In this document: piece after piece, positions 7,707 to 15,337 of the stretch | How positions within the stretch are numbered: position 1 is the first letter of the stretch | How the letters are laid out: every line of letters starts with the position of its first letter | NCBI GenBank assembly: GCA_003670735.1 | Contig: QWQU01000005.1 | Location: 1-49,701 of the forward strand | DNA length: 49,701 nt | Origin: Chloroflexota bacterium | GTDB lineage: Bacteria; Chloroflexota; Dehalococcoidia; UBA2979 | Direction: 5' to 3' | The notes under the pieces: model-generated | Databases searched by the model: none | What the model saw: the letters and a program-made list of their open reading frames with translations, nothing else | Told to the model about the DNA's origin: nothing | Made by a program: the position numbers and the translations under genes

Positions 7707-8921
7707 TTATCGGCGCGTCCGACCGGGCCGTCCGCGCTGCACCGCGCCCTCACCGAAGCGGTCTCGGAGCTCGTCCACGACCTTGTCGAGCTGCTCGTCG
7801 CGCTGCACGGGCGCGTCCTCGAAGCCGAGCTGCACGACGTCTTCGAAGAGCTTGGTCGCGCCGAGGCCGATCAAGCGCACCGGGTGCCGCCCCTCGCTCG
7901 CGAACACCTCGTCGAGCATCGCTTGGCCGATCTCGAGGAGCTGAGCGGTGGACTGCACGGGGCGCGAGGCAGTGCGTGACCTCGAGACGGTCGTGAAGTC
8001 GGGCCAACGCACCTTGAGCGTCACGGTGCGCGCTCGACGGCCCGCGCGGCGGAGGTCGCCACCGACGCGGTCGGCGTGCGAGCGCAGCACGTGCATGAGC
8101 TCGGCCAGGTCGGTGACGTCCGAGCCAAACGTCACCTCGCGGGAGACCGAGACGGGCACTCGAGGGAGCGCGCGCACCTCGTTGCGATCGATGCCGCGGG
8201 CGCGCTCGGCGAGCGAGGCGCCAGCCGTGCCAAAGCGCTGACGCAGCCATGCCGCATCGAGGCTCGCGACCTGGCCGATCGTGCGCACGCCGGCCGCCTG
8301 CAACACCGTCGCGAGTTTGGGCCCCACGAAGGGCAGGTCACGCAGCGGCAGCGGTGCGAGGAACTCCGCGTCGCCGCCCAGCGGCACCTCGATCAATCCG
8401 TCCGGCTTCGCGCGGTCCGAGGTGACCTTCGCGGTGGTCTTGCTGCCGGCGATCCCGATCGAGACGGCGAGTCCAGTGCGCGCCTTCACGGCCGCACGGA
8501 TCGCCTCGCCAGCCTCGCGTGCGGCGGTGGTGCCTTCGCCGACGCCAGTGAGGTCGATGTACGCCTCGTCGAGACCGGCCGACTCGACCAGGGGCGAGGC
8601 GTCGTGCAGCACCTCGTGAAACTCGTGCGAGGCGGAGCGATACGCGTTGAAGTCGGGCGAGACCACGATCGCCTGCGGGCAGAGCCGTAGCGCCTGGCCC
8701 ATCGGCTGTGCCGAGTGGCAGCCGAAGACGCGTGCCTCGTACGACGCGGTCGCGACGACCGAGCGTGGCCCGGTACCGCCGACCAGCACGGGCTTGCCGA
8801 TCAGTGATGGGTCGCGCAGACGCTCGACGGCCACGAAGAAGGTGTCGAGGTCGCAGTGCGCAATACGGCGCGCCAGTCTTGGCGCGCCGTTGGCAGAGTC
8901 AGCGTTGTGTGGTGTGTTCAT
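7707..8921 (-). CDS. dinB: DNA polymerase IV (Y-family)
   Basis: An error-prone translesion polymerase. The 404-residue protein has the Y-family signatures in order: HCDLDTFFVAVERL (first catalytic Asp and steric-gate Phe), VLVGG, VVATASYEAR, AGLDEAYIDLTGVG (catalytic Asp/Glu), the helix-hairpin-helix LPFVGPKLATVLQAAGVRTI, and a little-finger domain from about residue 250 (SREVTFGSDV). The C-terminus is short and basic (RGRPGRTRR), with no clear beta-clamp peptide. It follows the small ribH-coupled membrane protein by 25 bp. TACGCT lies 10 nt before the ATG and could give it its own, nearly leaderless promoter. Confidence 0.95.
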   Translation of the reverse strand: MNTPHNADSANGAPRLARRIAHCDLDTFFVAVERLRDPSLIGKPVLVGGTGPRSVVATASYEARVFGCHSAQPMGQALRLCPQAIVVSPDFNAYRSASHEFHEVLHDASPLVESAGLDEAYIDLTGVGEGTTAAREAGEAIRAAVKARTGLAVSIGIAGSKTTAKVTSDRAKPDGLIEVPLGGDAEFLAPLPLRDLPFVGPKLATVLQAAGVRTIGQVASLDAAWLRQRFGTAGASLAERARGIDRNEVRALPRVPVSVSREVTFGSDVTDLAELMHVLRSHADRVGGDLRRAGRRARTVTLKVRWPDFTTVSRSRTASRPVQSTAQLLEIGQAMLDEVFASEGRHPVRLIGLGATKLFEDVVQLGFEDAPVQRDEQLDKVVDELRDRFGEGAVQRGRPGRTRR

Positions 8922-8946
8922 ACGCTCGCCGAGCGTACTGCGCGCG

Positions 8947-9357
8947 CTACGAAGCGCCGTTCATGCGTGTCACAGTCGGCTCGGTGGGCTTGCTTTCGAC
9001 CTCGCCGTTGCTGGCAGCTTCCTCGATGTCGACTTCGCCGACGGGCGTCTCGCCCTCGGGCACGACATCCTCATCGCCGGGGATCTCGACGACGCGCAGA
9101 CCCTGCACCTCGTCCTCAGTGACCGAAGCGACAGCTTCCTCGGCGGTCTCGCCGCCCAGCATGTGTCGCGCGATCGCGACGCCAGCGAGCACGATGAGTG
9201 AGGACGAGACAGCCGCGCCGCCAGCGATGAACTTGTGTCGCTTCACCATCTCGGGGAATCGCTCGAGCGCCTCATGCGCGAGCTTGATCGAGGCGGACGC
9301 GGCGCGGTCGAGCTGCTCGCCGCCACTCGGGTTGCCAAAGCTTGGTGTCGGGCTCAT
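8947..9357 (-). CDS. Small single-pass membrane protein coupled to ribH (hypothetical)
   Basis: I do not recognise a family in this 136-residue protein. Residues about 1-42 are polar and helix-prone. One transmembrane segment lies around residues 43-67 (FIAGGAAVSSSLIVLAGVAI). The remaining 70 residues are acidic and probably disordered (DEDVVPEGETPVGEVDIEE). Its ATG overlaps the ribH stop (ATGA), so it is translated with the riboflavin genes. A membrane partner or unrelated passenger are both possible. High third-position GC supports it as a real gene. Confidence 0.7.
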   Translation of the reverse strand: MSPTPSFGNPSGGEQLDRAASASIKLAHEALERFPEMVKRHKFIAGGAAVSSSLIVLAGVAIARHMLGGETAEEAVASVTEDEVQGLRVVEIPGDEDVVPEGETPVGEVDIEEAASNGEVESKPTEPTVTRMNGAS

Positions 9358-9854
9358 GCCAGGCTCCCTTCACGTCGCGCCATGCTCGCATCAACGAGCG
9401 GCCGCAACGTCGCCATTTCGATCGCCGCGAGCATTGCCTCGCGACCCTTGTTGCCGACTGCGCCCCCGGCGCGTGCCTGCGCCTGTGCCAGATTGTCCGA
9501 CGTGATCACGCCGAACGTCACTGGCAGACCAGACTCGCGGGCGACGTCGGCAATGCCGCGCGCCGCCTCACCGGCCACGAAGTCGAAGTGGGGAGTCTCG
9601 CCGCGGATGACCGCGCCGACGCATGTAATCGCATCATACGCGCCGCTGTCCGCCAGCCACTGCGCGGCCATCGGCAGCTCGAAGGCGCCGGGGACCCAGA
9701 CGACGTCAATCGATTCGTCGGGCACGCCGCTCTCGAGAGCGGTATCGACCGCGCCGGCAAGCAGCTTCTCTGTGATCAGCTCGTTGAAGCGCGCGACCAC
9801 CACAGCCACGCGCAGCGCGGCGCCGTCGAGTGGACCCTCGAACGTGCGGGGCAT
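9354..9854 (-). CDS. ribH: 6,7-dimethyl-8-ribityllumazine synthase
   Basis: RibH condenses the ribitylaminopyrimidine with 3,4-dihydroxy-2-butanone 4-phosphate to form lumazine, the substrate of RibE. The 166-residue protein has VVVARFNELITEKLL, WVPGAFELPMAAQWL, and GAVIRGETPHFDFVA with the catalytic histidine, followed by TFGVITSDNLAQA. Its start shares one base with the ribBA stop (TGATG), and its stop overlaps the next gene. It is the last enzyme of a complete four-gene riboflavin operon. Confidence 0.97.
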   Translation of the reverse strand: MPRTFEGPLDGAALRVAVVVARFNELITEKLLAGAVDTALESGVPDESIDVVWVPGAFELPMAAQWLADSGAYDAITCVGAVIRGETPHFDFVAGEAARGIADVARESGLPVTFGVITSDNLAQAQARAGGAVGNKGREAMLAAIEMATLRPLVDASMARREGSLA

Positions 9855-11095
9855 CAGGCCAACCCGTCCGCGGCGAGCAGGTGGCCCATCTTTTCGCGCT
9901 TGGTGCGCAGGTAGCGAATGTTGTGTGGGTTGGGCGTGACCTCAAGCTCGACGCGCTCAACCACCTCGAGACCGTAGCCCTCGAGGCCGGAACGCTTCGT
10001 CGGGTTGTTGGTCATGAGGCGCATCCGGCGGATACCGAGGTCGACCAGGATCTGCATCCCAATGCCGTACTCCCGGCTGTCGATCGGCAGGCCGAGTGCC
10101 ACGTTCGCCTCGACGGTGTCGAGGCCGGTGTCCTGCAGGTTGTAGGCGCGGATCTTGTTGTGGAGGCCGATGCCGCGGCCTTCCTGATCCATATAGACGA
10201 TCGCGCCACGGCCTTCCTCGGCCACCCGGCGCATCGCCTGCTCCAGCTGCTCGCCGCAGTCGCAGCGCATCGAGCCGAAGACGTCGCCGGTCACGCACTG
10301 GTCATGCACGCGCACGAGCACCGGCTCGCCGCCGTCCACGTCGCCCATCGTCAGCGCGACGTGCTCCTTGGTGTCGATCAGCGTCTTGTAGCCAATGATC
10401 TTGAAGTCACCGAAGCGCGTCGGCAGCTCGGACTCTGTGACGCGCTCGACCAGTCGCTCATTGCGCACGCGGTACGCGATCAGCGCGGCGGTGGTGAGCA
10501 CCTTCATCTTGTGCGTGCGTGCGAAGCGCTGGAGCTCCGGCATACGCGCCATCGTGCCGTCGGCCGACATCACCTCGCAGATCACCGCTGCGGGTGTGAG
10601 CCCGGAGAGGCGAGCGAGGTCCACCGAGGCTTCGGTCTGACCGGCGCGGACCAGCACGCCACCCTCGCGTGCGCGGAGCGGGAACGTGTGTCCGGGGTGC
10701 GTCAGGTCGTGGGCTCCCGCCGCCGGGTCGATCAGCACCTGCACGGTGCGAGCGCGATCCTGGGCGGAGATGCCGGTCGTTACGCCTTCGCGCGCCTCGA
10801 CCGACACGGTGAAAGCGGTGCCGAGCGGCGAGGTGTTCTGGCCGGTCATCAGCGGCAGCTCGAGTTCTTCGAGGCGCTCACCGGTCATCGCAACGCAGAT
10901 CAGTCCGCGTGCGTGCTTGGCCATGAAGTTGATGGTCTCGGGCGTGCAGAAGTCAGCGGCGATGCAGACATCGCCTTCGTTCTCACGGTCTTCGCTGTCA
11001 ACGATGATCACCGGGCGACCGGCGCGGAATTCCTCGATCGCCTCTTCGACGCTGGCGGTTCCGGTAGGTCGGCTCGCAGCACGCGATGGGGTCAT
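9854..11095 (-). CDS. ribBA: Bifunctional DHBP synthase / GTP cyclohydrolase II
   Basis: The 413-residue protein carries RibB at the N-terminus (about 15-215), making 3,4-dihydroxy-2-butanone 4-phosphate from ribulose 5-phosphate: [20 protein letters not shown] and the [16 protein letters not shown] loop. RibA follows (about 220-413) and opens the guanine ring of [23 protein letters not shown] holds the zinc cysteines and [11 protein letters not shown] is the catalytic loop. I place the start at the ATG at 11095 ([10 protein letters not shown]), with GGAG 5 nt upstream; the longer track ORF runs into ribE. It follows ribE by 14 bp. Confidence 0.97.
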   Translation of the reverse strand: MTPSRAASRPTGTASVEEAIEEFRAGRPVIIVDSEDRENEGDVCIAADFCTPETINFMAKHARGLICVAMTGERLEELELPLMTGQNTSPLGTAFTVSVEAREGVTTGISAQDRARTVQVLIDPAAGAHDLTHPGHTFPLRAREGGVLVRAGQTEASVDLARLSGLTPAAVICEVMSADGTMARMPELQRFARTHKMKVLTTAALIAYRVRNERLVERVTESELPTRFGDFKIIGYKTLIDTKEHVALTMGDVDGGEPVLVRVHDQCVTGDVFGSMRCDCGEQLEQAMRRVAEEGRGAIVYMDQEGRGIGLHNKIRAYNLQDTGLDTVEANVALGLPIDSREYGIGMQILVDLGIRRMRLMTNNPTKRSGLEGYGLEVVERVELEVTPNPHNIRYLRTKREKMGHLLAADGLA

Positions 11096-11109
11096 GGGAG
11101 CTCCGAGGC

Positions 11110-11697
11110 TCAGCCCGTGGCGCGTTCCGCGAGGAACTGCTCGACGTAGCGGGCGATGATGTCGGTTTCCAGGTTGATCGTAGCACCCGGCTGACGCCCC
11201 GTCAGATTCGTGTGCTCCTGCGTGTACTGAACGAGCGAGACCGAGAAGGATTCGCTGTCCTTGCCCATCACCGTCAGAGAGACGCCGTCCACGCAGACGG
11301 GACCCTTCATCGCGATGAAGCGCAGGTACTCCGCCGGTGTCCGGTAGCGCGCAATGATCGCGTCGGCTTCGGGGGTGAAGCTGTCGAGGGTGCAGGTCGT
11401 CTCGACGACACCTCGGACCATGTGGCCGGAGAGCCGGTCCTGCGGGCGCACGGAGCGCTCGAGGTTCACGCGCTCGCCTGCCTCGACGTTCGCGAGGTTG
11501 GAGCGTCGGAACGTCTCCGGCATCACATCGAAGGTCATGGACGCGAGGTCCATCTCGCGGACCGTGAGGTCGACGCCGTTCACGGCAATCGAATCGCCCA
11601 GTTTGGTGTCGTCGTTGATGGTCGAGCAGTTGATGATCAGCAGCCCGCCGTCGCGGACGCGAATCGTGCCGACTTCCTCGATGATTCCGGTGAACAC
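11110..11697 (-). CDS. ribE: Riboflavin synthase, alpha chain type
   Basis: RibE dismutates two 6,7-dimethyl-8-ribityllumazines to riboflavin and a pyrimidinedione. The family's universal start [10 protein letters not shown] appears here as GTG-TTC-ACC at 11697, preceded by a GGGGG stretch, so I prefer it to the TTG at 11712. The resulting 195 residues form two similar lumazine-binding barrels: the first with VNGVDLTV, the second with [14 protein letters not shown] and VDGVSLTVM. It lies 26 bp after ribD. Confidence 0.96.
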   Translation of the reverse strand: MFTGIIEEVGTIRVRDGGLLIINCSTINDDTKLGDSIAVNGVDLTVREMDLASMTFDVMPETFRRSNLANVEAGERVNLERSVRPQDRLSGHMVRGVVETTCTLDSFTPEADAIIARYRTPAEYLRFIAMKGPVCVDGVSLTVMGKDSESFSVSLVQYTQEHTNLTGRQPGATINLETDIIARYVEQFLAERATG

Positions 11698-11723
11698 GGC
11701 GCCCCCACTCAATCAGCTGCGAT

Positions 11724-12815
11724 TCAGACCAGTCCGTTGACGAGGATATCCGCTCCGAGCCGCTCAACCTGCACCTCGCGCAGCCGGAGCACATTGGCCA
11801 TGCGCTGCGCGCCCTGACCCATCACCGGGCTCGGCGCGTACGAGGCGCCAATCACCATCGGCGCGACGACGGCGTGCACGCGGTCCACAAGCTTCGAGTC
11901 GAACAGCGAGCCCAGCACCTTCCCGCCGCCCTCGAACAGCACGGTCAGGCAGCCACGGTCGCCGAGTGCCTGCACGAGTGCCTCGAGGTCGACGTGCCCG
12001 TTGCGGGCAGGGAGCAGCAGCACCTCGATGCCCGCGTCGCGGAGCTCCTGCTGCCAGGCAGGTGGCGAGGCGGCGGTCGTGACGACGAGTGATGGCGCGC
12101 CGGACGAGAGCATTTCGGCCTTGCGAGCGATGTGGCCGGTTGAGTCGAGGACGACCCGCAGCGGCTGATGGATGCCCTCGGTGGCGCCGCCGGGGCGGGC
12201 GGTGAGCTGGGGGTCGTCTTTGAGGACGGTGCCAGAGCCGACCACGATCGCGTCGAGGGTGGCTCGGACGGTGTGTGCCCACTCGCGCGCCTCGGGACCC
12301 GAGATCCAGCGCGAGTCGCCGGAGGCGGAGGCAATGCGACCATCGAGCGAGGTGGCGAACTTGGCGATCACGAACGGCAGCCCGGTCTGCCGTTGCTTGA
12401 GGTAGCCCTCGAGCAGCAGCGACGACTCCTCAGCGCCGTCGCCCGAGCTGACTCGGATGCCGGCCTCTTCGAGCTGGCGATGGCCGTCGCCTCGGACATT
12501 GGGGTCGGGGTCTGCGATCGCGTAGACCACCTCGGCGACGCCGGCGGCAGTCAGCGCGCGAGTGCAGGGTGGAGTGCGGCCCTGGTGGCTGCATGGCTCG
12601 AGGGTGACGTAAACGGTGGCGCCCCATGCCTGGTCGCCGGCATCCGCCAACGCCATTACTTCGGCATGGGACTGGCCCGGGGGCTGAGTGTGGCCGCGAC
12701 CGACGACCTGGCCGTCGCGCACGACGACCGCGCCGACGGCGGGGTTGGGCGACGACCAGCCGAGGGCCAGCCGAGCCTCCTCGAGCGCGAGGCGCATGAA
12801 CTCGGAGGCCGGCAC
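11724..12815 (-). CDS. ribD: Bifunctional diaminohydroxyphosphoribosylaminopyrimidine deaminase / reductase
   Basis: RibD deaminates and then reduces the pyrimidine intermediate made by RibA. The deaminase domain (about 1-145) has zinc ligands in SHAEVMAL and EPCSHQGRTPPC. The reductase domain follows (KFATSLDGRIAS, GSGTVLKDDPQLTAR, VLFEGGGKVLGSL). I choose the GTG at 12815 (PASEFMRLALEEARLA), which puts the first conserved helix at the usual distance from the N-terminus and avoids overlap with dcd; 363 residues result. The ATG at 12797 is the alternative. The gene begins 13 bp after dcd. Confidence 0.95.
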   Translation of the reverse strand: MPASEFMRLALEEARLALGWSSPNPAVGAVVVRDGQVVGRGHTQPPGQSHAEVMALADAGDQAWGATVYVTLEPCSHQGRTPPCTRALTAAGVAEVVYAIADPDPNVRGDGHRQLEEAGIRVSSGDGAEESSLLLEGYLKQRQTGLPFVIAKFATSLDGRIASASGDSRWISGPEAREWAHTVRATLDAIVVGSGTVLKDDPQLTARPGGATEGIHQPLRVVLDSTGHIARKAEMLSSGAPSLVVTTAASPPAWQQELRDAGIEVLLLPARNGHVDLEALVQALGDRGCLTVLFEGGGKVLGSLFDSKLVDRVHAVVAPMVIGASYAPSPVMGQGAQRMANVLRLREVQVERLGADILVNGLV

Positions 12816-12828
12816 GGGCGGGCTCGAG

Positions 12829-13395
12829 CTACCGCTGGTAGTCGGTGAAGCCGCGGCTGGAGGTGGGGCCGGTCTGGCCCTGGTACCTCGAGGTGCGGCT
12901 CGGGTGGCCATAGGGGCGGTCGGCGGGCGTCGAGAGGTCAGCGAACGAGAGCTGGCCGATCTTCATGCCGAAGTAGAGCCGGATCGGGAGGGTCGAGACG
13001 TTCGAGAGCTCCATCGTGAGGTGGCCGTCCCAGCCCGGGTCGACATAGCCGGCGGTCGCGTGGACGAGCAGCCCGAGGCGACCGAGCGAGGACTTGCCCT
13101 CGACGCGGGCGACGATGTCGTTGCCGAGCCGGATCTGCTCTTGCGTGGAGCCGAGCACGAACTCGCCGGGGTGGAGGACGAAGGGCTCGTCGTCGGCGAC
13201 TTCCTCGACGGCGGTGAGGTCCTCGACGGACTCGCGGACGTCGATATAGGCGCGGCGGTGGGCTCGGAAGACGCGGAACTGGCGGTCGAGGCGGATGTCG
13301 AGGGAGGCGGGCTGAATCGCGTCGTCACCCATGGGATCAATGCTGATGCGGCCCGACGCGAGCGCCTCGGCGATGGAGCGGTCACTGAGGATCAA
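12829..13395 (-). CDS. dcd: dCTP deaminase
   Basis: Dcd deaminates dCTP to dUTP (or to dUMP in bifunctional forms) for thymidylate synthesis. The start is TTG at 13395, giving ILSDRSIAEAL at the N-terminus as in homologues and 188 residues, the normal length; GACGAGGT lies 8 nt upstream. Motifs: SLDIRLDRQFRVF, LGSTQEQIRL, VEGKSSLGRLGLLVHATAG (substrate and catalytic region) and PGWDGHLTMELSN. The gene heads a minus-strand run continuing into the rib genes, so nucleotide and flavin synthesis may share a transcript. Confidence 0.95.
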   Translation of the reverse strand: MILSDRSIAEALASGRISIDPMGDDAIQPASLDIRLDRQFRVFRAHRRAYIDVRESVEDLTAVEEVADDEPFVLHPGEFVLGSTQEQIRLGNDIVARVEGKSSLGRLGLLVHATAGYVDPGWDGHLTMELSNVSTLPIRLYFGMKIGQLSFADLSTPADRPYGHPSRTSRYQGQTGPTSSRGFTDYQR

Positions 13396-13431
13396 ACCGA
13401 GTACCTCGTCACAGGGGGAGGGGACGACGGA

Positions 13432-13463
13432 GGCGGGCCTGTGCCCGCCCCCGCATCGTACCA
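13432..13463 (-). promoter_or_regulatory. Candidate promoter and 5' hairpin of the dcd-rib run
   Basis: On the minus strand an extended -10 box, TGGTACGAT, occupies 13463-13455. Transcription would begin near 13448. The first transcribed bases form a perfect 7-bp hairpin (GGCGGGC / GCCCGCC, 13432-13449, loop of 4), and about 40 nt further on is the dcd ribosome-binding site. No clear -35 box is visible; the palindromic repeat at 13468-13515 sits where one would be. Confidence 0.4.
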
Positions 13464-13467
13464 ACTC

Positions 13468-13515
13468 GGTTGATTGAATGTCTGCGCGAGGGCCGTTTTC
13501 GACGGTCAATCAACC
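13468..13515. repeat. Palindromic intergenic element, copy 1 (upstream of dcd)
   Basis: Perfect 10-bp inverted arms GGTTGATTGA (13468-13477) and TCAATCAACC (13506-13515) flank a 28-bp centre. A related element lies at 44976-45023: the 16-mer TTTTCGACGGTCAATC (13496-13511) is identical in both, and the left arms share GATTGA-TGTC-GCGC. An extra half-site AATCAACC follows at 13516. The element is not coding and sits just upstream of the candidate dcd promoter. It could be an operator or a small dispersed repeat. Confidence 0.7.
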
Positions 13516-13540
13516 AATCAACCTCGCGCGTTCGTGCTCG

Positions 13541-14317
13541 TTAGTTCAGGTCATAGACCACCGAGACTGAGACGGTAACGGTGCTCTCGCCCGGGCTGAC
13601 GGGCGTGGAGATGTCGCCGGCACCCTTGCCGCCAGCGGTGTTCGCGACGGCGAGGGGCGGGAGACTCCCGCCGCTGCCACCCTCGACGATCATGCGGGCG
13701 CGACCGAGCGTGACGCCGGCGGCCTGCGCGAGCACCTCGGCATGCGCTCGAGCGTTGGCGACGGCGTTCCGGCGAGCGTCGCCGGAGACCTTCTCGATGT
13801 CATCGACGGTGAACTGCACGCCGTTGACGCGCACATCGTTGCCGCCGGCGGTGACGGTGGCGTCGATGACCGAGCCGACCTTGTCGATGCTGCGGACCTT
13901 CACCGTGACGTTGTTGGAGACCATGTAGCCGTTGATGGTCGGCGAGCCGCCATCGGGACGGTAGTTGTACTGCGGCTGGATGTTGAAGCCCGAGGTGGCA
14001 ATGTCGCGATCCTCGATGCCCTGCGACTTGAGCGCGCCACGAATCGCGTCCATCGCGCGCGCGGCGGTGTCGCGCGCGTCCGAGACTGACGGGCGCGTGA
14101 CCTGCGCAGCGAGGTTGATCACGCCGAGGTCGGGGACGACGGTCGCGCGACCGATGCCGGTGACGCTAATGCCGGACTGCGGGTCGTTGGTGGTCGCGGC
14201 GTGCGCGACGGTCACGCGATCACGCGTCATGCCCAGCACGAGTGCGACGAGCGCGAGCCCGCCGAGCAAGCCCAGTGCCACTTTCGTGCGCGACCAGCGT
14301 TGCAGAATGTTCGTCAT
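13541..14317 (-). CDS. SIMPL-domain (DUF541) exported protein
   Basis: A 258-residue protein with a signal-anchor helix at about residues 12-30 (KVALGLLGGLALVALVLG) followed by a SIMPL/DUF541 domain: ISVTGIGRATVVPDLGVINL, then the helix of DARDTAARAMDAIRGALKSQGI, IATSGFNIQPQYNY, and NARAHAEVLAQAAGVTLG. Family members are periplasmic or surface oligomers of mostly unknown function. GGGAGGGG lies 6 nt before the ATG. It is the rightmost minus-strand gene here and is divergent from the aldolase. Confidence 0.88.
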   Translation of the reverse strand: MTNILQRWSRTKVALGLLGGLALVALVLGMTRDRVTVAHAATTNDPQSGISVTGIGRATVVPDLGVINLAAQVTRPSVSDARDTAARAMDAIRGALKSQGIEDRDIATSGFNIQPQYNYRPDGGSPTINGYMVSNNVTVKVRSIDKVGSVIDATVTAGGNDVRVNGVQFTVDDIEKVSGDARRNAVANARAHAEVLAQAAGVTLGRARMIVEGGSGGSLPPLAVANTAGGKGAGDISTPVSPGESTVTVSVSVVYDLN

Positions 14318-14434
14318 GAATCCCCTCCCAGGGTCGTGCCTCGCGGTCGGGGAGCGCCGCCGCTAGCATGCCGCTGTTCAGCGCCCGTGGCCGGCGCGAC
14401 ACAAGTGACAACGCATGAAGCAGGACAAAAGTTC

Positions 14435-15274
14435 ATGACATTGGCGTCAGGTCGTGACCTACTGATTGCAGCCGAAGCTGGGAACTACGCTATCCCGGGC
14501 TTCAACGTTTCCAACATCGAGCTCGCGTTAGGTGTGATTGACGCGGCGAATGCGCATGGCGCGCCGATCTTGCTGCAGTTCAACCAGTCCAACCTCGATC
14601 ACATTGGTGGGATGCACGCCGCGGCGGCGCTGGGGCGTGCGCTGGCGGCTGAGGCGACGGTGCCTGTTGGTGTGCACCTCGATCACGGCGCGAGTGTGGC
14701 GATGGTGCGCGCGGCAGCGCAGGCGGGCTTCACGTCGCTGATGTTCGATGGCTCGACGACGCCGCTCGACGCGAATCTGCGGGGGACGCTGGAGGCGGTG
14801 GCTATCGGCATGGAGTTCGGGCTCGCGGTCGAGGCGGAGCTCGGACATGTCGGGGGGCGTGAGCCGGGCGTGGCGACCTCGGAGTCGGTGATGACGGATC
14901 CGGCCTCGGCGAAGCGGTTCGTTGAGGAGACGCGGGTGGACTCGCTCGCTGTGTCGGTCGGCACGGCGCACGGCATGGCGGGCGCCGTGCGCTTCGACCT
15001 GATCGCGGAGCTGCGCGAGGCAACGCACGGGCTGCCGCTGGTGCTGCACGGCGGGTCGGGTGTGACGCCGTCGGATCTGACGGAGTCAGTGCGCGCGGGC
15101 ATTCGCAAGGTGAACATCAGCACGGAGATTCACTCCGCGTTCGTGCGCGGCCTGACCAGTGGTGACGGGCCTCGAGGCAATGATCCGCGGCCAGCGCTGC
15201 GTGCGGCGCGTGCTGCGGTAGCGGAGGCGGCGGCGCAGCGGATCGAGCTGCTGGGCGCGGCGCGGCGAGCGTAA
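14435..15274 (+). CDS. Class II fructose-bisphosphate aldolase family protein
   Basis: A zinc-dependent aldolase of 279 residues. Motifs in order: YAIPGFNVSNIELALGV, GVHLDHGAS (catalytic Asp and zinc His), a second acidic/His block VEAELGHVGG, GTAHGMAG (zinc His), PLVLHGGSGV (zinc His) and KVNISTEIHSAF (phosphate binding). Fructose- and tagatose-bisphosphate aldolases cannot be separated with certainty here; a glycolytic fructose-bisphosphate role is likely. The start ATG at 14435 has AGGA about 10 nt upstream and overlaps the stop of a possible 7-codon upstream frame (14415-14438). Confidence 0.92.
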   Translation: MTLASGRDLLIAAEAGNYAIPGFNVSNIELALGVIDAANAHGAPILLQFNQSNLDHIGGMHAAAALGRALAAEATVPVGVHLDHGASVAMVRAAAQAGFTSLMFDGSTTPLDANLRGTLEAVAIGMEFGLAVEAELGHVGGREPGVATSESVMTDPASAKRFVEETRVDSLAVSVGTAHGMAGAVRFDLIAELREATHGLPLVLHGGSGVTPSDLTESVRAGIRKVNISTEIHSAFVRGLTSGDGPRGNDPRPALRAARAAVAEAAAQRIELLGAARRA

Positions 15275-15322
15275 GCGCAGCACGTCCACGGGTTATCGCG
15301 GGCAGGTCGCTAAGGGGGCCGC

Positions 15323-15337
15323 TGCTATACTCGGGAC
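15323..15337 (+). promoter_or_regulatory. Extended -10 promoter of lepB, probably leaderless
   Basis: TGCTATACT (15323-15331) is a near-consensus extended -10 box. The ATG of lepB begins 6 nt after it, at 15338, just where transcription is expected to start. No Shine-Dalgarno sequence can fit, so the mRNA is probably leaderless. Confidence 0.65.

Noticed and set aside
9830-11149. 439-codon plus-strand ORF over ribBA
   Set aside because: It is antisense to the unmistakable ribBA gene and its composition is typical of a complementary-strand frame.
11708-11716. CTCAATCA as a third copy of the dcd/recJ palindrome
   Set aside because: Only one short half-site matches, without the TTTTCGACGG core or second arm, so chance is likely.
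12816-13400. FMN riboswitch before the riboflavin genes
   Set aside because: The region upstream of ribD is occupied by dcd, and none of the conserved RFN-element blocks is visible there or before dcd.
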